Part shown: one piece after another, positions 56,470-64,000 of the stretch
Numbering within the stretch: the stretch's first letter is position 1
How the letters are laid out: each line of letters starts with the position of its first letter
Assembly (NCBI GenBank): GCA_916048095.2
Contig: OU696572.1
Coordinates: forward strand, 4,731,362-4,795,361
Length of the DNA stretch: 64,000 nucleotides
Origin: Sacculina carcini
Lineage: Eukaryota; Arthropoda; Thecostraca; Sacculinidae
Direction of reading: 5' to 3'
Notes under the pieces: generated by a model
The model's input: the letters and a program-made list of their open reading frames with translations, nothing else
Database searches by the model: none
What the model was told of the DNA's origin: nothing
Made by a program: the position numbers and the translations under genes

Positions 56470-59400
56470 TGTAGCAATATTTGAGGTATATTAAATGAAA
56501 AACAACAAAGATATCTATACACAAGTATTCAAAATACAACCAGTCTTCACCAACTGGACGCTCTCAACACTATCCTGCGTCAATCACCCCTGCATACGGA
56601 CTACGCACACATTTCAATACAAGTACACGCTCACACACCACATACACAGTTGAGACACTCAAAAACACAAAGCCAATCCAGTGACCAACCAGAACATACC
56701 AAGACCTCACTTCACCGCTTATACGCACATACATAAAGACATACATTGATAGCAGTTGTAAACGGCCCAGTTAAACATAGCAAGCACACACATTTGCTCT
56801 CTCGCTCTCTCACACGCTCTCACTCAATACAAATTCACATCTACACTATACTCTCCCATGCTCCTGAGAACAATAGGAGCACATTTTGTTGCACGGCGTT
56901 GTCGAGTGCTCCTTCTTAACTGCAGTGTCATCATCGCTGGTGCATTAGTTGATGCTGTTACATCGACCACTTCTGATGCGCTGGTCAGCTGCACCGGACC
57001 AACTACCAAATTGTTTTCGGCGGCTTCTTCTTCAGCAGGTTAATGGCGTATCGGCGCGGTCTCAGTAGCTTGCTGTGCAGAGGCGGGCACAAGTATCGGG
57101 TCCTCGCTACTGTCTGCAACAGTTGTGGGTACGCCGTTGTCACCAAGGCTCGAGTTCCGCTTTCTCAGATCCTTCACATGTCTCGGCATGCCATTCACTT
57201 CCACGACTGTAGGAGAAACCACACCTGTTACCAAACCCGTTTGTGATCTCTTATCACAGCGAGTCCCTTCTCGTCGCACCCATACACGATCACCTGGAGA
57301 GAAACGACACCCCGTTTCCTCAATGTCGTTTGGAGAACACTCTTCGCACTTAGACTGTAACAGATCACGTATTCGGTATGAATAGACACCAGCGACTGGG
57401 GCCGAGTATCCAGTGTCTCCATCTCGTGGTGTGTTGTTATACAGATGGACTGCCTCACTCACTCGACATCCCTTTCGAGCCATTATCACCTTTATTGATC
57501 GGTGATTCTGTTCAATGATGCAATTACCGTGAGGAGCATGCGCCGCTCTGAACCTCAGTCTGACTTTCCACCGCGACGCAAAAGCAGCCATCCCTTTACT
57601 ACGAAACACACTGTCGCTATCTGAAAGAACTTCGACCGGGGCGCCGCGCTCTAGGAAAATCTCTTCTAGCTGTTCCGTGACACTCTCTACATTAACTCTC
57701 GGCAGATATCTCCACAAGCAGAACCTTGACTGTCCGCAGTCGATCACGCTTAAATATGATTTGTCACGAACATGCGTAACATCTATTGCAAGACGCCACC
57801 ACGTCTCATCGACTCCCAAAGTGCCATGACACCATTTCACTGGGGCGGGATCGATTGCTTGGCATACATGACACGATTCTATAACGTTTCTTACTGCAGA
57901 TCTTGAAATGAATCCTGGTAATTCACGGCGAGCAAAATACAAAGTGCGGCGTATACCGGGATGGCCTGCGTTCGCATGAATTTCGTTAATGGCTGCCTCG
58001 GTGCTCTCGTATCTGGGGAGTTCAGCACGCACTCCAACCGCACATGTTTTCCCGTAATCCTTTAGCCATTGCTTCGGCACTCTAGTCAACGCATCAGCTC
58101 CATTCTCTTCCGAACGCACCAACGTTACATTCAACCCAATACTGGTTTCTTCAGCCAGTTGGCGAACAATTTCCACTCTGCGAAGTATATGCATTTCACC
58201 GCTAGCTTTAGTACGTAGGCGAACTCGGCCGCTTATCGCGTGATTTAACCACCCAAATGCAGTTAGCGAGTCTGTGTGTAAGTCCACTCGCACCATTACC
58301 CAGGTAATGGCAATATTCATCCCTCGAACTGCCGCGTCCAATTCTGCCATGTTAATGTGGCTGCAATCGTCGCGTCGCAGCCAGCATGCATCTTCGATGA
58401 TTTTTCCCTGTGGTGACTCACCACGACGCCTATAGCTAGCGAGCTTGCATCGGTCCATACCACAGCAGAATGATCTGGAACGCACCAACAACCGTGCGCT
58501 GGATCTGCATCTACTACTCGTTTGTACACTGCAGTCAGATGCTGGTGAAACAAAGGATCGTGAATTGGATCATCCCAGCCGTTCGATAGCATGTTTGCAC
58601 GTCGTTTCAGCCATGCAGCAGCCGGTCGAAGCCACCCACACACAGGTAAATGAGCCACCAGCTGCCCGCACCATGAGAAGACTGATCGCCTGGTCACCTG
58701 AGTAGGAGGCTGGTCTACCGCTACATCTCGCCTCGAGCAGAGTTCACCTGATACGCGAGAGACTCGCATGCCCAGTAACCGAGCACCATTATCCACACAC
58801 TCGGGTGGTTTGAATGACAAACCATATTTGCGGAAATGGCGGGCGACGGCCTCAGTACTCATGAGCTCTTCATTAACGAGCACATCATCAACATACGGAA
58901 TGACAGCGTCGTTGATCCTTTGATCTTGTTTCAAGACAACTTTTACAACCTCCTTCATCACTTGGGGCGCAACACATAATACAAAACCCAGTTGTGTCAA
59001 ACAGAATAATCTACCGTTTACCTCAACAGTTTGATATGCCCATAATTGTTCATCAACGTGCAATTGCAGATACGCTTTCTTTAAGTCAACCACAGCAATT
59101 TGCTCTCCGTGTCGACGCCATTTCCGCAACTGCTCATCGCACACATCCGCATCGGCCGTATGACACACAAGATGCTCATTAAGCTCACGATAGTCAAGCA
59201 CTGGTCTAACCTTCGACCGACTTTTCTGTTTAACAGCTATTAGTGGAATTAGACCCCGTGTCACTCCGTGAACGTTTTTACAGTGCGGTACTGACCACCC
59301 CTGGTATATCCATTCTTGAACCTCATTCTTAAACTCGGTTTTCATTTCAGATGCAACTCCGTAATTGACTACCCTATTACGTAAGAAATCTGGGCCGGCA

Positions 59401-60958
59401 CCTCGCTCCCACTTCCAAGTCACTGTCCACTTCTTGTTACGTACGTCATACGCTACACTAAAATCTTTGGTGTCTATGTTTAATGTATGTTCCTCACCTT
59501 CGCTGGCGTTACGTGCCGTACCCAGTGCCACACGTCCTGTTCCGTCTGCCTCGCCAAACGACACTCGCTGCGGGGACACAACAGTCACTCCTCCAAGAGC
59601 CGTAATACCGGACATGCCGAGAACAACGTCGAATCCAAGAGGTTTCTTCATTACAACCAGCGACTCAAAGTGCATCACGCGTCCGGACGGACCTTCAATT
59701 CTAATATAACTAGTGCCGCAGCACACCAGTGGTTCACTGCTCATTGTGGTCAACCTAGTCTTGCAAGGGAACCACTTCCCGCAGATTGCAGTATGAATGA
59801 TGGTATCGGTACAACCGGTATCCACCAGCACCCACCGGCGTTGACCGTTAATGATCAGATTAACAACAGGAAGAGCACCGGAAGAAACTATTCTGCGGGA
59901 GACTGCACTGGTGCCTATGTGCATCTCCCTTCGTCGTTTCCCGGGCGTTCAAAACCAGCAATGCCCACCGGTGAATGTCTACTGCACTGAGTGTTCACTT
60001 CTTTGCACGGGCAAGGAGCGGCGAAGTGACCAATTTCTCCGCAGTTCCAGCACTTTCTGGGAGCTCTTCGCCTGTTCCCAATATCCACCGAGGCTCGTTG
60101 TCTGTGAACGGAATGGTTACGTGCATACTGAGAGGCTCCAGCAACATAGCTTCTGTCATCGCGCAGCATGGCCCGAGTTCGCACCAGTAGAGTTGGCAAA
60201 TCCATGATGTCTGCTCTGGCACCCGCACGAATTGTCCGTTTGACTTCATCAGGCAGCCCGGCGACAAAAGAGCATATCAACGCTCGTTCAGATACCCCGC
60301 CAAACAGTGAAGAAAGTCGCTGCAGATCGGCTAAAAATACATCCGGTGATTCACCTTCACGCAAATGCCGCCTCGTGAACTCCTCATACGCGGCATGCTC
60401 ATCTAATGCGAAAGCCGCCTGCAGAGCCTGCTTCACCGCTGGAAGCTAACATCGACTTGCCGCTGGCAGCTGAGACCAAACAGCAAATGCTCCGCCTGTC
60501 AATCTCAGTGGGATTACACCGGCTACATCCACACCTCGTAAGGAACACAATGTTTCAGCTCGTGTGAGCCATTCAGCCACGTCGGCGGTCCCGTCGTATT
60601 CTGCAATCAGTCGCGCATCGAACAATGGCTGCGGCGGTTGTGCACTAGCCGGCAAGGAAATCCCGGAAGCTGAACGATTCTGCTCCATTTCACTTGTCAT
60701 GCTGAGCTGCGTATCTGAGTGTGGCTTTCCAGCCTCAGTAGACATAGCCGAAATAGCTTTTAGCAATATTTGAGGCATATTAAATGAAAAACAACCAAGA
60801 TATCTATACACAAGTATTCAAATTACAACCAGTCTTCACCAACTGGACGCTCTCAGCACTATCCTGCGTCAATCACCCCTGCACACGGACTACGCACATA
60901 TTTGCTCTCTCGCTCTCTCACACGCTCTCACTCAATACAGATTCACATATACACTACA
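56470..60958 (-). mobile_element. Element C: Ty3/gypsy-like LTR element with TSD GATCA
   Basis: The LTR at 56470-56850 and its copy at 60759-60958 flank a minus-strand element; GATCA stands at 56465-56469 and 60959-60963 as an exact target duplication. The LTRs differ at about nine shared positions and in length, so C is older than F. Parts: gag about 60755-59915 with knuckle CWNCGEIGHFAAPC; protease VLVDTGCTDTIIH; RT with RPVLDYRELN and YVDDVL; a linker block RRSVFSWCGQLVAHLPVCGW; RNase H with VWTDASSLAIGV; integrase with HHCC (HANAGHPG to CHVC) and D, D, E (AIDVTH, LSDSD, IIEQNHR). The order protease-RT-RNase H-integrase is Ty3-type. About three or four breaks; otherwise close to whole. Same lineage as A, D and G. 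Confidence 0.85.
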
Positions 60959-60963
60959 GATCA

Positions 60964-61249
60964 TTATTTATTTTTAATTTATCTGTCATTCTGTGAAGTC
61001 TTCTGATTATATTGCTAAAGCAAACGCATTGCAAGCGCTGCTTCACGGAATAAGGACGCGGATATTTTATGGTCCACAATTTGAAAATTGTGCTCCAGCA
61101 AATTGGGTTCAATTGTTATTCTAAAGTATGACCCCCGAATCTTCAACTATATTTTGTCCAACAGTGAAATTATAGTCTAAAAATGTAGGAATAATATACT
61201 ATTCAAAGGAAATTTTTTATCATGAAAGGGTCCCCTGGTCAACCCATCA
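60964..61249. other. AT-rich spacer
   Basis: Nothing was recognised. Confidence 0.5.
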
Positions 61250-62115
61250 GAAGCCCATTCACCCCTACACCGTCCCTGAGGATAAGACTATTTGAACCCA
61301 TGCACTTGATAGTGTTGGGTGAGAGTGTAATGGTTCTACTGGACGATTTACCCTGTACAATGACCGAAATTGACGTTCATTTCACTTCTACTGATGTAGC
61401 CAGGCTCATCGTTCAGCTATACTCTATCCCATCCGTGCTTACATTGACACTAACTCGGCCATTACTCTCATCCAATCCTTAATTTTCCCTCGTCTAGACT
61501 ATTGTAACTCTTTGTTTCTTCACGCCTCATCTAAATCTCTTCGCTCCCTACAAATGTTATTGAACCAATCATGTCGCTTTCTCTTCCGTCTTCCTCCGCG
61601 CATGCCAACTTCTCCCTACTTACATAAACTTGGCTGGCTTCCTGTTCAGGCTCGGATCAACTATAAACTGTGCTGTCTTATCTTTGAAATTATCCGCTCA
61701 CCCTCCTCTCCTTCTCACCCCCGCTCTCTACTACCTCAACACTCAGGTCGTCGTCTTCACTCTCTTCACTGTCCTCGAGCAGTTTTGGAGTCGCCTTGGT
61801 CGGCGAAATCTTTCTACTTCTTTGCTCCTCGTCTCTATAACTCCTTGCCTTCTCGTATCCGGTCATCCCCTCCACTTCGATCCTTCTCTTCTGCTCTGCA
61901 TTCACATCTTCTTGTGTCTACCTCTCCCTGTTGAATGGGTTCGTGTTTTTCTTTTGTATATACGCCTGTTAAATTTTGTCTGTCATGCTCTTAGCTATTC
62001 TGACATTTGTTTCACTTATTTTATAAACATACATTCCATATTATTTTTTATCTCATCCTGTCATAGCACCAGTGTATATTTGGCGCTATATTACATGCAT
62101 GTTGTTGTTGTTGTG
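61250..62115 (+). mobile_element. 5'-truncated LINE, same group as at 33721
   Basis: The plus strand encodes the RT end: a FPRLDYCNSLFLHASS-like region near 61485-61530, then LQMLLNQSCRFLFRLPPR, LHKLGWLPVQARINYKLC and FAPRLYNSLPSRI, stopping at 61934. The 3' UTR ends in TTTGGCGCTATATTACATGC and a TTG-repeat tail (62098-62115). It parallels the C-terminus and 3' end of the LINE at 35205. A frame change lies near 61430. Confidence 0.78.
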
Positions 62116-62124
62116 GTTGTATAC

Positions 62125-62417
62125 CAGGAGTCGGCAGCCCAAAATCTTGAAACAGCCATATTTGACCAAAAAACAAAAAAATGATATGTCTGGAGTCGTA
62201 AAAATGTTAATGTCTTATATAACACATGCTGTATGTATCTATATTAGCCTACTATCAAAAATACTAAGTTGGCTAAAAATATATTATGAGACAAAACTAT
62301 AATTCCGTCCCCATCTTTTTCAATTTTCAAATTTTTTTGTCAAAGGTCCAGGGAACCCACTATGCAGAGCTAAAGAGCTGCATGCGGCTTGAGATCCGCG
62401 GGCTGCCGAATTGCGAG
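62125..62417. mobile_element. hAT-type MITE, right end decayed
   Basis: The left end CAGGAGTCGGCAGCCC and the right GAGATCCGCGGGCTGCCG are inverse to each other, and the inner AGAGCTGCATGCGGCTTGAG block is typical of a widespread hAT MITE type. The last bases on the right are altered and no 8-bp duplication could be confirmed. Confidence 0.68.
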
Positions 62418-63084
62418 CTATTCAAAGGGCAGTCAGTGTATGACTCTTTCACACCGTCACAGTGACTCGCTAGAATATTTTTCAATGACACCGGAAAATG
62501 GATAACGATATGAGAGGGTAGCATTTACTTGTCATAATGAGGTTTATATTGGACAGTGCATAATTAATCACTTTTGTAATGAATTCAAACTTGAAGTACT
62601 GTCGTACAACAGAGTAGCCATGTCGTGCGTCTCTGTGAGATGTACTTCAGGAGAAAAGATGCTGACAGTAAAGAAACTCGTAACTCAAAGGAAACCATAA
62701 TGATTTCGAGAAGCCATCCGGATTCCTTAAAAATAAGCAGAAAAAATAGAGATTTGTTGTGTGTATATAATCAAACAAATTGCTCGATAGGAGGCTATTT
62801 TTGGTAATATGAATACACATCATATACATATATTTCTTCACCACGTTGTGGTTTTTATGAAGCAATTTACATCGCATCACATCGCATTTTAAACAGGGAA
62901 AAAGAAAATGTTAAGATATAAATGAGTTAAAATTTATGAAAATATAGTTGGGTTAAAACATCAATCATATGAAATTGTAGATGAGAGTGGACATATATAA
63001 TGAAGTAGATTAGGTAAAAACAAGTAAATGAAGGTGAGTAAGTGAAAAATATATCATGTTTCATGTTGTAAACATATATAATGT
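62418..63084. other. AT-rich sequence, nothing recognised
   Basis: No repeat end or coding similarity was seen. Confidence 0.5.
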
Positions 63085-63512
63085 GTCTATGTCTTCTTCA
63101 TATATCATGTCTATGTATATGTCTATGTATATGTCTATTTTCGCGCTTACAAACGAGATTAAAGTCAATTGCAATTTCGCATTTTGCAATCTTTTTCCTG
63201 GTGGATTCTAAATCTCTTGCCAGTTTCTGGTCGCTTTGACTCAAACACTTCAAAAGCGTTCCTATATTCTGTAACGTTTCGGAGTTTACTGACTCCATCT
63301 TCAGACAATTCATAAAAGCACAATACACATGATACACACAATACACAACGAATATAAACAATTGTTCAAAATGTGGGCGAATATTTAAATACAATGACTA
63401 TAGTCGCGCCTAGGTGCTAGCGACCAGGGATCACGCCAATGTGCTATCATCAAGCGGATGTGCGGGCGTCTGACTGTCGCAAGGGCGAGTCGAGTTTCGC
63501 TCAGATGGGGGA
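63085..63512 (-). mobile_element. PLE 5' module, near-identical to that at 14812-15170
   Basis: The minus strand encodes MESVNSETLQNIGTLLK and ESTRKKIAKCEIAIDFN, with a hammerhead-like core at 63271-63304 (CTGAAGA, GGAGT/ACTCC, GAAAC). The left border falls in a TAGACATATACA-type tandem tract (63095-63140). The right part (63400-63512) matches 14812-14900 in reverse and then stops at TCAGATGGG, where a copia sequence begins. Confidence 0.72.
63271..63304 (-). ncRNA. Hammerhead-like core
   Basis: The same core and stem II as at 15004-15036, on the minus strand. Confidence 0.5.
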
Positions 63513-64000
63513 GCTCGCTGAGTTGGAAGTACACCATTTTCTTCACCAAATTCGGTCTATTGCCAGTGAAAATCTCGAACGGTGTTTTACCCAGGCGGGA
63601 AACATAACATCTATTACGAATGTACGCCGATGTTATGACAGCATAAGTCCACAGCTCCTTGGGTAGTCTTGCCTCAAGAAGCAAACACCTAGCCATTTCA
63701 AATATGGTTCGCCAGGTCCTCTCAGCTGTACCATTTTGGTGCGGGGAACTTGGAGCAGACATCTCATGTTTGATACTATGTTTATTCAATATTGCCTGAA
63801 AAGAATGGGATGTGTACTCAGTACCTTGATCTGTCCTGAGTCTTTCAATACGTCCATATACACTGACATCAGCAATGAATTTCTCAAGAGCTTGGGTGGC
63901 ATCATCTTTCCTTCTCAAGAAATATACACTTATTAATCCCGAAAAATCGTCGACAAAATTTATTGCATGTTTATATCCCTCTTTAGCGACAGGATCTACT
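63513..64000 (-). mobile_element. Ty1/copia integrase, runs off the window
   Basis: The minus strand shows a copia-type integrase core: FIADVSVYGRIERLRTDQGT, SAPSSPHQNGTAERTWRT and YIRNRCYVSRLGKTPFEIF. The motifs TDQG and NGxAE are the second Asp and the Glu of the catalytic triad. It is a fragment; its 5' part lies beyond 64000 and its 3' side is replaced by the PLE module. Confidence 0.82.

Noticed and set aside
61222-61482. Separate 86-residue gene
   Set aside because: Its second half is out-of-frame or partial LINE RT sequence leading into the C-terminal piece at 61512.

Overview
This is a eukaryotic, almost certainly invertebrate metazoan, window. It has no bacterial-type operons. It is AT-rich with many CA/GT and TA microsatellites, and most of the recognisable coding sequence belongs to transposable elements: Ty3/gypsy-like and Ty1/copia LTR fossils, several LINE families, Penelope-like elements (PLEs), tRNA-derived SINEs, hAT-type MITEs and a mariner. 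The species cannot be named from the sequence alone.

The clearest host signal is an exon pair on the plus strand at 832-935 and 30242-30410. Together they encode one WxxW (mucin-2/CILP type) extracellular domain of about 91 residues. The donor (phase 0) and acceptor (phase 0) match across a 29.3-kb intron, and the module is bounded by phase-1 splice sites on both outer sides. Most of the first 30 kb is therefore intron of a secreted or cell-surface gene, filled with transposons. The region after 30410 is probably the next intron; no convincing following exon was found, only a weak candidate near 39.8 kb.

Layout. 0.2-0.4 kb: a hAT MITE with an 8-bp target duplication. 2.2-12.9 kb: a nest in which a Ty3-type element (B) carries a TIR element split by a second LTR element (A), and a 4.6-kb LINE that is itself interrupted by a solo LTR. 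13.7-16.5 kb: a Ty3-type integrase fragment, a PLE fragment with an inverted 5' module, a LINE 3' fragment, and a B-type LTR holding a MITE. 17-29 kb: three minus-strand Ty3-type fossils (D, E, F), with D and F abutting or inserted in E; F is young and nearly whole. 30.8-39.8 kb: LINE remains plus one nearly whole CR1-group-like LINE with an uninterrupted 960-residue ORF2. 40.2-41.2 kb: a mariner. 46.4-51.3 kb: three PLE-derived inverted-repeat units, each ending in TA repeats and carrying hammerhead-ribozyme-like cores; one holds a tRNA-Val-like SINE. 51.7-54.9 kb: an old LINE with a second SINE. 56.5-61.0 kb: a Ty3-type element (C) with a perfect 5-bp target duplication. 61.2-64 kb: a LINE 3' fragment, a hAT MITE, a PLE 5' module, and a copia integrase running off the window edge.

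The least ordinary material is the PLE set (TA-bounded hairpin units with ribozyme-like cores in several orientations), the split host domain, and the shared non-TGG primer-site motif of the A/C/D LTR lineage. Nothing here clearly establishes a wholly new system.
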